NCBI RefSeq assembly: GCF_900209925.1
Contig: NZ_LT907978.1
Span: forward strand, 1,361,219-1,425,218
Source of the DNA: Anaerobutyricum hallii
Lineage (GTDB): Bacteria > Bacillota > Clostridia > Lachnospirales > Lachnospiraceae
Direction of reading: 5' to 3'
Length of the DNA stretch: 64,000 nucleotides
In this document: piece after piece, positions 52,660 through 61,752 of the stretch
Numbering within the stretch: the first letter of the stretch is position 1
Layout of the letters: the number at the start of each line of letters is the position of its first letter
Translations under genes and position numbers: made by a program
Notes under the pieces: generated by a model
Databases searched by the model: none
Told to the model about the DNA's origin: nothing
The model's input: the letters and a program-made list of their open reading frames with translations, nothing else

Positions 52660-53397
52660 ATGAGTGAACAGACGAAGGTGACAGGAATCATTCTGTCAGT
52701 TTACCCTGTCGGGGAGAATGACAGACGCCTTACGATTCTTACAAAGGAAAGAGGAAAGTTACAGGTATTTGCAAGAGGAAGCCGGAGACCAAAGCATCCG
52801 TTGTTTGGTGTAACACAGCCGCTTATATACTGTGAATTTATGGTTACGGATACAAGGAATTATACATATTTAAATTCTGCAGAATGTAAAGATTATTTTC
52901 ATTTTTTAAAAGATAATTTAGAGGATATTTATTATAGTTCCTATTTTGCAGAAGTAGCAGAATATTTTACAATGGAAGGTCAGGATGAGAGAAATATACT
53001 GAATCTTTTATTTGTGACTTTCCTTGCAATGAAAAAGAAACTGATACCATTATCTTTGATACGAAGAATTTATGAATTAAAGATATTACAGTTTGCCGGA
53101 TTTGGTCTTCAGTGTTTTCAATGCGTTCACTGTGGGAATGATGAGAAACTGATCCGAATCTCGTTTGAAGATGGCGGAATGCTTTGCAGCACGTGTGCAG
53201 CAAAAGGACAGGGAAGAGAAGTTGATCCGTCTGTGCTTTACGTTTTACAGTTTGTATCTTCTGTTCCTTTAAATCAGCTCTATTCTTTTGCCTTGAAGGA
53301 AACGATTGAAAAAGAATTTGAGTGGATAGTGAATCGTTATTTTACAATTCATGTTGAACATAAATTTAAGTCAGCAGAAATGCTTGCTATATTATAA
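52660..53397 (+). CDS. recO: DNA repair protein RecO
   Basis: A 245-residue recombination mediator that loads RecA onto gapped DNA with RecR and RecF. The N-terminal OB domain reads VTGIILSVYPVGENDRRLTILTKERGKLQVFARGSRR. The helical domain contains a four-cysteine zinc site, CFQCVHCG with CSTCAAK. The start has a modest AAGG site 9 nt after era, so the two are co-transcribed. Confidence 0.95.
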   Translation: MSEQTKVTGIILSVYPVGENDRRLTILTKERGKLQVFARGSRRPKHPLFGVTQPLIYCEFMVTDTRNYTYLNSAECKDYFHFLKDNLEDIYYSSYFAEVAEYFTMEGQDERNILNLLFVTFLAMKKKLIPLSLIRRIYELKILQFAGFGLQCFQCVHCGNDEKLIRISFEDGGMLCSTCAAKGQGREVDPSVLYVLQFVSSVPLNQLYSFALKETIEKEFEWIVNRYFTIHVEHKFKSAEMLAIL

Positions 53398-53538
53398 ACT
53401 GTATTCCTTAGACAGGAAGGTTCTGTCATTTTTAAATTAATCTTTTTTATGTCTGACAAAAAGGACTTGCATTGGCAGAAGAGACAGGGTAGAATAAAAG
53501 ACGAGAATATATCGAATAAAGAAAATGAGGTAGAAATC

Positions 53539-54927
53539 ATGGAAAAAACAATGGACAAGATTATTGCAGTTGCAAAAGCGAGAGGATTTGTATACCAGGG
53601 TTCTGAAATTTATGGCGGTCTGGCGAATACATGGGACTACGGAAATCTTGGCGTAGAATTAAAGAATAATGTTAAAAAAGCCTGGTGGAAGAAGTTCATT
53701 CAGGAAAGCCCTTATAACGTAGGTGTTGACTGTGCGATTCTGATGAATCCACAGACATGGGTTGCTTCCGGTCATCTCGGAGGATTCTCTGATCCGTTAA
53801 TGGATTGTAAGGAGTGTAAAGAAAGATTTCGTGCAGATAAGATTATCGAAGACTTTGCACAGGAACATGATATTGAATTAGAATCTTCTGTAGATGGATG
53901 GTCTCAGGAGAAGATGAAAGCGTTCATTGATGATAATAATGTACCATGTCCAAGCTGTGGAAAGCATAATTTTACAGATATCAGACAGTTTAATCTGATG
54001 TTTAAGACATTCCAGGGTGTTACAGAAGATGCAAAGAATACGGTTTATTTAAGACCGGAAACGGCACAGGGTATTTTTGTAAACTTTAAGAATGTAGCTC
54101 GTACTTCCCGTAAGAAGATTCCATTTGGTATCGGACAGATCGGTAAGTCATTCCGTAACGAGATTACACCAGGTAACTTTACTTTCCGTACAAGAGAGTT
54201 CGAGCAGATGGAGCTGGAGTTTTTCTGTAAGCCTGATACAGACTTAGAATGGTTTGCATACTGGAAAGACTTCTGTGTAAACTGGTTAAAAGATTTAGGA
54301 TTAAAAGATGAAGAATTAAGAATCAGAGATCATGATAAAGAAGAATTATCTTTCTATTCTAAAGCGACAAGCGACATTGAATTCTTATTCCCATTTGGAT
54401 GGGGTGAGTTATGGGGAATTGCTGACCGTACAGATTATGACCTTACTTGTCATCAGGAAGTATCTAAAGTAGATCTTACTTACTTTGATGATGAAGAGAA
54501 GAAGAAGTATATTCCTTATGTTATTGAGCCATCATTAGGTGCAGATCGTGTAACCTTAGCATTCTTATGTGCAGCATATGATGAGGAAGAGATTAAAGAT
54601 GGTGATGTGAGAAATGTTATGCATTTCCACCCGGCAATCGCACCTGTAAAGGTAGGTATCTTACCACTTTCTAAAAAGCTTAATGAAGGTGCTGAAAAGA
54701 TTTACCATGAATTAAGTAAGATTTATAACTGCGAATTTGATGACAGAGGAAACATCGGTAAGAGATATCGCCGTCAGGATGAGATTGGTACACCTTATTG
54801 TATTACTTATGATTTTGATTCAGTAGAAGATGGTGCGGTTACAGTACGTGATCGTGACACCATGGAACAGGAAAGAATTAAGATTGAAGATTTGAAGGAT
54901 TACTTCGCTGAAAAATTCAATTATTAG
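53539..54927 (+). CDS. glyS: Glycyl-tRNA synthetase, alpha2 (single-chain) type
   Basis: Charges tRNA-Gly. At 462 residues it is the homodimeric alpha2 form rather than the two-subunit alpha/beta form. [22 protein letters not shown] opens the catalytic domain. [17 protein letters not shown] and [28 protein letters not shown] are class II motif 2, [14 protein letters not shown] is motif 3, and [14 protein letters not shown] starts the anticodon domain. The ATG at 53539 follows GAGG with good spacing; an upstream ATG at 53449 lies in the leader. No T-box is seen in the 140 nt before it. A strong terminator follows. Confidence 0.96.
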   Translation: MEKTMDKIIAVAKARGFVYQGSEIYGGLANTWDYGNLGVELKNNVKKAWWKKFIQESPYNVGVDCAILMNPQTWVASGHLGGFSDPLMDCKECKERFRADKIIEDFAQEHDIELESSVDGWSQEKMKAFIDDNNVPCPSCGKHNFTDIRQFNLMFKTFQGVTEDAKNTVYLRPETAQGIFVNFKNVARTSRKKIPFGIGQIGKSFRNEITPGNFTFRTREFEQMELEFFCKPDTDLEWFAYWKDFCVNWLKDLGLKDEELRIRDHDKEELSFYSKATSDIEFLFPFGWGELWGIADRTDYDLTCHQEVSKVDLTYFDDEEKKKYIPYVIEPSLGADRVTLAFLCAAYDEEEIKDGDVRNVMHFHPAIAPVKVGILPLSKKLNEGAEKIYHELSKIYNCEFDDRGNIGKRYRRQDEIGTPYCITYDFDSVEDGAVTVRDRDTMEQERIKIEDLKDYFAEKFNY

Positions 54928-54970
54928 TAAGAATTTTACAAAATACTCAGCGGGATAATTGGACGTCATC

Positions 54971-55023
54971 CCCCGCAAAAACCTGAACAACATATTGCCA
55001 ATGGTTTTTGCGGGGCTTTTTTT
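54971..55023 (+). terminator. Terminator after glyS
   Basis: CCCCGCAAAAACC (54971-54983) pairs with GGTTTTTGCGGGG (55003-55015), then a T-run. Confidence 0.92.
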
Positions 55024-55156
55024 GTGGGATATTTGGGATTGGATTAACAAAATTAAGTAAAAAGTAAGTCGATTGTTTAAAATATAGGAATTTGATTTAT
55101 AAAACCAAGTTATTTTTGTCTAATTTCATGAAAGTGAAAAAAAACAGAAAAACTAC

Positions 55157-55185
55157 TTGCATTTTTTAACAAATAGAGGTATTTT
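55157..55185 (+). promoter_or_regulatory. glnA promoter
   Basis: TTGCAT (55157-55162), 17 nt, TATTTT (55180-55185), giving a leader of about 150 nt. Confidence 0.5.
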
Positions 55186-55235
55186 ATATTTAGCAATTGC
55201 AAAAAGTAAATAATTCAATCTCGATGAGAACAATG

Positions 55236-55271
55236 GCGTTCGCGAATCACAAGGATTCTCGGGCGCTTTTT
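55236..55271 (+). terminator. Terminator-like hairpin inside the glnA leader
   Basis: GCGTTCGCGAATC (55236-55248) pairs, with two G-U pairs and one mismatch, with GATTCTCGGGCGC (55254-55266), followed by T5. It lies between the promoter and the start codon, so it may attenuate glnA. TCTCGATGAGAA just before it could form a competing stem. Confidence 0.55.
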
Positions 55272-55343
55272 ATATTTTTTAATCTTCGAGCAAAAATTAG
55301 TAATTGTCGATGAAAAGAATACACATGAAAGGATGTAATAATT

Positions 55344-57452
55344 ATGAAAACAGATGTGAAGAAAATTTTTGGTTCCAATGTTTTTAATGACGCAGTAATG
55401 AAAGAAAGACTTCCTAAAGCTGCATATAAGAAGATGAAGGCTACCATTGATGCCGGTGCGGAACTTGATCCGGAAGTAGCTGATATTGTTGCACATGAGA
55501 TGAAAGAATGGGCTATTGAAAAGGGAGCAACACATTTTACTCACTGGTTCCAGCCATTAACAGGTATTACGGCTGAGAAACATGATGCATTTATTGATCC
55601 CCAGGGCGATGGAACAACTTTACTTCGTTTTTCCGGTAAAGAGCTGATCAAAGGTGAGCCAGATGCTTCTTCTTTCCCATCTGGTGGTTTAAGAGCAACA
55701 TTTGAAGCAAGAGGATATACAGCATGGGATTGTACTTCACCTGCTTTCATTAAGGAAACACCACATTCAACTATTCTTTGTATTCCGACAGCATTCTGTT
55801 CTTATAAAGGAGAAGCTCTTGATAAGAAGACACCTCTTCTTCGTTCCATGCAGGCATTAGAGATACAGGTACTTCGAATTTTAAGATTATTTGGAAATAA
55901 AACAGCAAAACATGTTACAACATCCGTTGGACCGGAACAGGAATATTTCCTTGTTGATAAAGAAAAATTCTTAAAGAGAAAAGATTTAATCTTTACAGGA
56001 AGAACATTATTTGGTGCGATGCCTCCAAAAGGACAGGAGATGGACGACCATTACTTTGGTGTTATTCCAGAAAGAGTTCTTGAATTCATGGAGAAGTTCA
56101 ACGAGGAATTATGGAAGCTTGGTATTTCTGCAAAAACACAGCATAATGAAGTTGCACCAGCTCAGCACGAAATCGCTCCAATTTATGATCAGAACAACAT
56201 TGCTACTGACCATAATCAGTTAGTAATGGAAACAGCACAGCGTGTTGCAGATGAATTAGGTCTGAAATGCCTCTTACATGAAAAACCATTTGCAGGAATT
56301 AATGGTTCTGGTAAACATAATAACTGGTCTATCTGTACAGATGAAGGAGAGAACCTCTTAGATCCAGGTGAAACACCACACGAAAATATGCAGTTCTTAT
56401 TATTCCTTGCTGCAATTCTTCGTGCAGTAGATGAACATGCAGATTTACTTCGTCTTTCTGCTTCCACTCCAGGTAACGATCATCGTTTAGGAGCGAATGA
56501 AGCACCTCCTGCAATTATTTCTATCTTCTTAGGAGAACAGTTAGAGGACGTTGTAGAACAGTTCGTAGATAATGGAGAAGCTACAAGTTCTTTAGAGGGA
56601 GAAGAATATATCTCTGGTGTACATTCTCTTCCACATTTCCAGAAGGATGCTACTGACCGTAACAGAACATCTCCATTTGCTTTCACTGGTAACAAGTTTG
56701 AATTCCGTATGGTTGGTTCTACACAGTCTATTGCAGACCCGAATACAGTACTTAATACAATTGTTGCAGAAGTATTATCTGACATGGCAGACCGTCTGGA
56801 AGCATCCGATGACTTACCAATGGCTATTCATGACATGATCAAAGATACAATTGCAGCACATAACAGAATTATCTTTAATGGTAATGGTTACTCTGATGAA
56901 TGGGTTGCTGAAGCTGAGAGAAGAGGACTTCCAAATATCAAATGTATGGTAGATGCTGTTCCTGCTTTAGTAAAAGAGGATGCAGTTGAAATCTTTGAAA
57001 AACATGGTGTATATACAAAGGCTGAGATGGAATCTCGTGCAGAAGTTATGTATGAGACATACGCTAAGACAATCAATATTGAAGCATTAACCATGATTGA
57101 TATGGCAAAGAAACAGATCGTTCCTGCAACAATTAAGTATCAGACAAGCTTAGCAGAATCTGTTAATGCGATTAAGGCAGCAAGCAGTGCTGTAGATACT
57201 TCTGTACAGGAAGCATTAATGGCAGATATTTCTGCTAACTTAAAGGCGATGTACGCAGCTCTTGCACATCTTGAAGAAGTAACGAATAAAGCAGAAGAAA
57301 TGGAAGAAGGTGCAGAACAGGGTCATTATTATCATGATGTTGTATTTGCAGCAATGGATGAGTTAAGAAAACCAGCAGATAAGCTTGAAATGTTAGTTGC
57401 AAAATCTGCATGGCCATTCCCAAGTTATGGTGATTTAATCTTTGAAGTTTAA
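55344..57452 (+). CDS. glnA: Glutamine synthetase, type III (GlnN class)
   Basis: ATP-dependent amidation of glutamate, the main ammonium-assimilation step. At 702 residues it belongs to type III, much longer than type I (about 440-470). [52 protein letters not shown] and [20 protein letters not shown] give the metal, ATP and glutamate sites. The start has AAAGGATG. Codon use is of the high-expression kind. The leader hairpin at 55236-55271 suggests transcript-level control. Its own terminator follows. Confidence 0.96.
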   Translation: MKTDVKKIFGSNVFNDAVMKERLPKAAYKKMKATIDAGAELDPEVADIVAHEMKEWAIEKGATHFTHWFQPLTGITAEKHDAFIDPQGDGTTLLRFSGKELIKGEPDASSFPSGGLRATFEARGYTAWDCTSPAFIKETPHSTILCIPTAFCSYKGEALDKKTPLLRSMQALEIQVLRILRLFGNKTAKHVTTSVGPEQEYFLVDKEKFLKRKDLIFTGRTLFGAMPPKGQEMDDHYFGVIPERVLEFMEKFNEELWKLGISAKTQHNEVAPAQHEIAPIYDQNNIATDHNQLVMETAQRVADELGLKCLLHEKPFAGINGSGKHNNWSICTDEGENLLDPGETPHENMQFLLFLAAILRAVDEHADLLRLSASTPGNDHRLGANEAPPAIISIFLGEQLEDVVEQFVDNGEATSSLEGEEYISGVHSLPHFQKDATDRNRTSPFAFTGNKFEFRMVGSTQSIADPNTVLNTIVAEVLSDMADRLEASDDLPMAIHDMIKDTIAAHNRIIFNGNGYSDEWVAEAERRGLPNIKCMVDAVPALVKEDAVEIFEKHGVYTKAEMESRAEVMYETYAKTINIEALTMIDMAKKQIVPATIKYQTSLAESVNAIKAASSAVDTSVQEALMADISANLKAMYAALAHLEEVTNKAEEMEEGAEQGHYYHDVVFAAMDELRKPADKLEMLVAKSAWPFPSYGDLIFEV

Positions 57453-57474
57453 GAAACAGACTAAGAAATAAATT

Positions 57475-57526
57475 AAAAAACGAACCCCGAAGGTAGTATA
57501 TCGTATCTTCGGGGTTCGTTTTTTCT
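57475..57526 (+). terminator. Terminator after glnA
   Basis: AAAAACGAACCCCGAAG pairs perfectly with CTTCGGGGTTCGTTTTT (57508-57524). Confidence 0.93.
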
Positions 57527-57556
57527 GATTTCCATCTTATGAATCAAATCATACGC

Positions 57557-57585
57557 TGGATTTCTTTCTCATAGTGTGCTATGAT
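57557..57585 (+). promoter_or_regulatory. Promoter of the folC-folP-folBK-pheA operon
   Basis: TGGATT (57557-57562), 17 nt, TATGAT (57580-57585). The transcription start would lie about 35 nt before folC. Confidence 0.55.
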
Positions 57586-57627
57586 AATCCTCGATTGTAT
57601 ACGCAGTAAAATGAAGGAGCGTCAGGG

Positions 57628-58935
57628 ATGAATTACATTTCTTTAATAGAAGAGTTAAAAAAAAGGGGCAGTGTTCCGGGACTTGATGCCATTGAGGGTT
57701 TGTTAGAAGAACTTGGGCATCCGGAAGATAATTTAAAGATTGTGCATATTGCCGGAACGAATGGAAAGGGCTCCATCTTTGCTTATCTTTCTTCTATATT
57801 AATAGCAGCAGGCTTTAAGGTTGGAAGATATATTTCTCCTACCATTTCCTGCTATGAAGAAAGATTTCAGATTAATGGGGAATATATTACAAAAGATAAG
57901 TTAGCGCGGTTATATAATATTGTAGAAGAAGCAATGAAAAGAGAAGAAGAAAAAACAGGTCTAAAACCAACGCTTTTTGAAGTGGAGACAGCAATTTCTT
58001 TCTTGTATTTTAAGGAAGAAAAAGTGGATTATGCACTGATTGAAGTCGGAATGGGTGGAAGAATGGATGCGACAAATGTAATCAAGCATCCAGAACTTAC
58101 TGTTATTTCATCAATCAGCTATGATCATCAGGCATTTTTAGGTGATACTTTAGAAGAGATTGCCTGGCAAAAAGCCGGAATTATAAAAGAGAGCTGTCCG
58201 GTTATCTTATCTGAGAATTCGGATGAAGTTTGTAAAGTCATAGAGCAGGAAGCAACGAAGAAAAAGGTAAAATGTATTGAGATAGAACCGACGGACTATG
58301 AAGTGCTATCGGAGACCCCTTATGGAAGTACGTTTTTGTGGAAAGAACAAAGGTATGAGACAAAGCTTCCGGGGAGACATCAGGTTTCAAATGCGGTTAC
58401 AGCACTTGCCGCATCCGAATATTTATTTCGTAAAGATTATGAGAAAAATAATGCAAGGAAAGCTATTGCTAAAGAACTAGATAAGATGAATGTGAAATCA
58501 GCACAGCAGGGAGGGATTATCCGAACGTGCTGGCCGGGAAGATTAGAGGTCCTAAAAAAAGAACCCCTATTTTACAGAGATGGGGCGCACAATCCGGATG
58601 GAGCTAAGAAATTAGCTGCATTTTTACAAAAATATTTTACAAATAAGAAAATCATTTATATAATGGGAGTGTTAAAGGATAAAGAATATAAAAAAATGCT
58701 CCGATATCTTATGCCGATGGCAAAAGAAGTTTATGTATTTAAGCCCAAAAATGAAAGAGGGTTGTCAGCGCAGATTTTAGCAGATACGATAAAAGAAGTG
58801 GCAGATGTTTCCGTCACGATTGAATCAGATGTAAATGCAGCAGTTTTTCGGGCACTGGATACCGCTAAGCCGGATGATGTACTTGTGGCTTGTGGATCCC
58901 TTTCTTTTATGGAAGAAATGGAGGATATATTGTGA
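57628..58935 (+). CDS. folC: Folylpolyglutamate synthase / dihydrofolate synthase
   Basis: Adds glutamate to dihydropteroate and extends folate glutamate tails; a Mur-ligase-fold cytosolic enzyme of 435 residues. The P-loop reads IVHIAGTNGKGSIFAYL. YISPTISCYEERFQING is the folate-binding loop, VEVGMGGRMDATNV (seen as LIEVGMGGRMDATN) carries the Mg site, and RDGAHNPDGAKKL is the C-terminal signature. It opens a folate operon and overlaps folP by four bases (GTGA). Confidence 0.95.
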   Translation: MNYISLIEELKKRGSVPGLDAIEGLLEELGHPEDNLKIVHIAGTNGKGSIFAYLSSILIAAGFKVGRYISPTISCYEERFQINGEYITKDKLARLYNIVEEAMKREEEKTGLKPTLFEVETAISFLYFKEEKVDYALIEVGMGGRMDATNVIKHPELTVISSISYDHQAFLGDTLEEIAWQKAGIIKESCPVILSENSDEVCKVIEQEATKKKVKCIEIEPTDYEVLSETPYGSTFLWKEQRYETKLPGRHQVSNAVTALAASEYLFRKDYEKNNARKAIAKELDKMNVKSAQQGGIIRTCWPGRLEVLKKEPLFYRDGAHNPDGAKKLAAFLQKYFTNKKIIYIMGVLKDKEYKKMLRYLMPMAKEVYVFKPKNERGLSAQILADTIKEVADVSVTIESDVNAAVFRALDTAKPDDVLVACGSLSFMEEMEDIL

Positions 58936-59741
58936 AAATAGGAAAGTACGAATTTGACCTTTTACATAAAGGGTATATCATGGGAATTTTAAATGTGACA
59001 CCGGATTCTTTTTCAGACGGTGGAAAGTTTCAGTCTGTGGATCTTGCATTAAAGCAGGCAGAAAGAATGATAAATGAAGGTGCAGCTATTTTAGATATCG
59101 GTGGAGAATCTACAAGACCAGGACACAAAAAGATTACAGATCAGGAAGAAATAGAAAGAGTTGTACCGGTTATTGAAGCCATAAAAAAGAATTTTGATAT
59201 TGCGATATCCTTAGATACTTATAAATACGAAGTTTCTAAAGCAGGAATTGCTGCGGGAGCGGATATGATTAATGATATCTGGGGATTAAAATGGGATGAA
59301 AGGCTTGCTCCGCTGCTTGCGAAAGAAGAGGTTGCCTGTTGTCTGATGCATAACAGAGATAATCATGAATATAAGGATTTTATTGAAGATTTTTGCTCAG
59401 ATATAGAAGAAACGCTTGCTATCGCAAAAAAAGCAGGAATTAAGGAAGAAAGAATTGTTCTTGATCCGGGGGTAGGTTTTGGAAAGAACTTTGAACAGAA
59501 TCTTTCTATTATGAAGCATATGGACGTTTTTTCAAGATGGGGGCTTCCGGTTCTTCTGGGCACTTCGAGAAAGTCTGTGATTGGTCTTGCTTTGGATTTA
59601 CCGGTAGATCAAAGAGAAGAGGGAACTGCTGCAACAACGGTTCTTGGAAGAATGAAAGGGGCTTCTATTTTTCGTGTACATGATGTAAAGACAAATTACA
59701 GAGAAATGAAAATGATTGAGGCAATTCTGGAGGCAAAATAA
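58932..59741 (+). CDS. folP: Dihydropteroate synthase
   Basis: Condenses pterin pyrophosphate with p-aminobenzoate; the sulfonamide target. A 269-residue TIM barrel with MGILNVTPDSFSDGGKF, the phosphate loop AAILDIGGESTRPG, ISLDTYKYEV, LDPGVGFGKNFEQN and PVLLGTSRKS. The start is GTG 58932, with GGAGG 8 nt upstream, overlapping the folC stop; an ATG at 58890 in the folC region is not preferred. It ends exactly at the start of the folB-folK gene. Confidence 0.96.
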   Translation: MKIGKYEFDLLHKGYIMGILNVTPDSFSDGGKFQSVDLALKQAERMINEGAAILDIGGESTRPGHKKITDQEEIERVVPVIEAIKKNFDIAISLDTYKYEVSKAGIAAGADMINDIWGLKWDERLAPLLAKEEVACCLMHNRDNHEYKDFIEDFCSDIEETLAIAKKAGIKEERIVLDPGVGFGKNFEQNLSIMKHMDVFSRWGLPVLLGTSRKSVIGLALDLPVDQREEGTAATTVLGRMKGASIFRVHDVKTNYREMKMIEAILEAK

Positions 59742-60566
59742 ATGGACGAGATAAGTGTAAAGAATCTGGAAGTGTTCTGTCACCATGGGGTGTATAAAGA
59801 AGAGAACGTTCTTGGACAGAAGTTTCTGGTAGATATTATTTCTAAAGTGGATACAAGAGAAGCCGGGAAAACAGATGAACTTGATCTGTCCGTAAGTTAT
59901 GGAGATATCTGCCGGTGTGTAAAAAAAGAGATGACAAAGCAAAATGATAAGCTTTTAGAAAGAGTGGCTGAACGTCTTGCCGAATGTATTCTTTTACAAT
60001 TTCCACAGATAAATGAAGTAGAGATTGAAGTGAAAAAGCCATGGGCGCCAGTATTAATGCATATGGATTATGCTTCCGTTAAAATTAAGAGGAGCTGGCA
60101 TAAAGTATATATTGGTGTTGGGTCGAACCTTGGAGAGCGGGAAGAATATATGAAACTGGCAAAAGAACGGGTAAGTGGATTGCCAAAGACAAGAAATTTT
60201 AAGTCTGCTTCCATTATCGAGACGGAGCCTTATGGTTATACCGAGCAGGGAAAGTTCTTAAACACAGTATATTATATAGAAACCCTTTATACTCCGGAAG
60301 AGTTTCTTGACAAGCTTCACCAGATTGAGAATGAAGCAAACCGTAAAAGAGAAATCCACTGGGGACCAAGAACATTAGATCTTGATATTCTTTTATATGA
60401 TGATCTGGTAACGGAAGATGAAGATTTAACCCTTCCACATCCGGAGATGACAAAGCGGCTTTTTGTATTAGAACCGCTATGCATGTTATATCCAAGAGGA
60501 ATACATCCGTTAGAACGAAGAAGATACGCAGATATTTTAGAGGATTTAAAAGGAAAAGAACAATAA
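59742..60566 (+). CDS. folBK: FolB-FolK fusion: dihydroneopterin aldolase / HPPK
   Basis: A 274-residue bifunctional enzyme for two consecutive folate steps. Residues 1 to about 117 are dihydroneopterin aldolase (ISVKNLEVFCHHGVYKEEN, LSVSYGDICR, VEIEVKKPWAPV). From about 120 on it is hydroxymethyl-dihydropterin pyrophosphokinase (VYIGVGSNLGEREEYM, then NRKREIHWGPRTLDLDILLY and LPHPEMTKRLFVLEPL). All expected blocks are intact. It starts on the base after the folP stop, so it is translationally coupled. folE is not in the window. Confidence 0.94.
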   Translation: MDEISVKNLEVFCHHGVYKEENVLGQKFLVDIISKVDTREAGKTDELDLSVSYGDICRCVKKEMTKQNDKLLERVAERLAECILLQFPQINEVEIEVKKPWAPVLMHMDYASVKIKRSWHKVYIGVGSNLGEREEYMKLAKERVSGLPKTRNFKSASIIETEPYGYTEQGKFLNTVYYIETLYTPEEFLDKLHQIENEANRKREIHWGPRTLDLDILLYDDLVTEDEDLTLPHPEMTKRLFVLEPLCMLYPRGIHPLERRRYADILEDLKGKEQ

Positions 60567-60582
60567 AGGAAGCAGTTATAGA

Positions 60583-61725
60583 ATGGATAAAGAAATAAGA
60601 AAAGTAGATGATATACGAGATGATATTAGTAAGATAGATTATCAAATTGCAGAACTGTTTGAGAAAAGAATGGGATTTGCGGCAGAATTAGCGCTTTCTA
60701 AAAAAGCCTCCGGCGAATCCATTTATAATAAAAATAAAGAAGATGAAAAGATGTCTGATATTACAAAGAATCGTTCTAATCCATTTGTCGTAAAAGGGTT
60801 GGAAGAAATTTTTATTCAGATGATGTCTATTAGTCGAAAGTATCAATATCATATGGTACATCAGAGAGACCGTTATATTGAAAATTATTTTACGGAAGTT
60901 CCGGAACTTGTCATGTTTCCGGACACGAGAGTGGTATATCCAGGTGTTCCAGGCTCTTTTTCAGAGATGGCATGTGAAAAGTTTTTCGGAGCAGATGTTG
61001 ACCATTATGCAGTTGTTAATTTTAAAGATGTTGCAATGGCTTTAAATAACGGAGATGCAGATTACGGGGTACTCCCGATCGAGAATTCCTCCGCAGGAGA
61101 TGTTACTGGTGTTTATGATATCCTGCTTGAGAATGATGTATGTATGGTGGGAGAAGTTTTTGTAAAAGTCGAGCATTGCCTCTTAGGCTGTCCTGGCAGC
61201 AAGATTAAAGATATAGAACTTGTTCTCTCTCATCCGCAGGGTTTGATGCAGTGTACTCCTTATTTAGAAAAGCTTGATGTAAAGAAAGTCAGTGTAGAGA
61301 ATACTGCCATTGCAGCAGAAAGAGTAGCCAGAGAAAAGATTATGACACAGGCAGCGATCGCAAGCCGCCGCGCTGCAAAACTCTATGGCCTTGATATTTT
61401 AGATGCAGGTATTAATTTTGATAAAAATAATGTCACACGCTTTGTGATTCTTTCTAAAAAAAGACAATATACACAGAATGCAAACAAAATCAGCATTTCT
61501 TTTTCTCTGCTTCATGAGAGTGGAACACTTTATAATATATTGTCTCATTTCTTATATAATGATTTGAACTTAAGTCATATTGAATCTGTTCCGCTGCCGG
61601 ATCAGCAGTGGGAATATCGTTTTTATATTGATATCAGCGGGAACTTACATGATCCGGCAGTGAAAAATGCACTTCAGGGTGTTCGTACGGAAGTTGCAGA
61701 TTTTAAAATTTTAGGAAACTATTAA
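60583..61725 (+). CDS. pheA: Chorismate mutase / prephenate dehydratase (P-protein)
   Basis: A 380-residue bifunctional enzyme making phenylpyruvate from chorismate. The N-terminal chorismate mutase helices read VDDIRDDISKIDYQIAELFEKR. The dehydratase domain begins VVYPGVPGSFSEMACEKFFG, with VLPIENSSAGDVTGVYDIL and the catalytic Thr-Arg-Phe in NNVTRFVILS. A C-terminal ACT domain (ISFSLLHESGTLYNILSHF) binds phenylalanine; its ESRP-type motif reads ESVP. It lies 16 nt after folBK and may be co-transcribed, since chorismate also feeds p-aminobenzoate. The ribosome site is AAGGA. Confidence 0.93.
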   Translation: MDKEIRKVDDIRDDISKIDYQIAELFEKRMGFAAELALSKKASGESIYNKNKEDEKMSDITKNRSNPFVVKGLEEIFIQMMSISRKYQYHMVHQRDRYIENYFTEVPELVMFPDTRVVYPGVPGSFSEMACEKFFGADVDHYAVVNFKDVAMALNNGDADYGVLPIENSSAGDVTGVYDILLENDVCMVGEVFVKVEHCLLGCPGSKIKDIELVLSHPQGLMQCTPYLEKLDVKKVSVENTAIAAERVAREKIMTQAAIASRRAAKLYGLDILDAGINFDKNNVTRFVILSKKRQYTQNANKISISFSLLHESGTLYNILSHFLYNDLNLSHIESVPLPDQQWEYRFYIDISGNLHDPAVKNALQGVRTEVADFKILGNY

Positions 61726-61752
61726 ACGGTCTATAAAAGGAGCGGAGAGTAC

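Noticed and set aside
53400-53538. T-box in front of glyS
   Set aside because: The short leader lacks the GGTGGTACCGCG-type sequence and a terminator stem.
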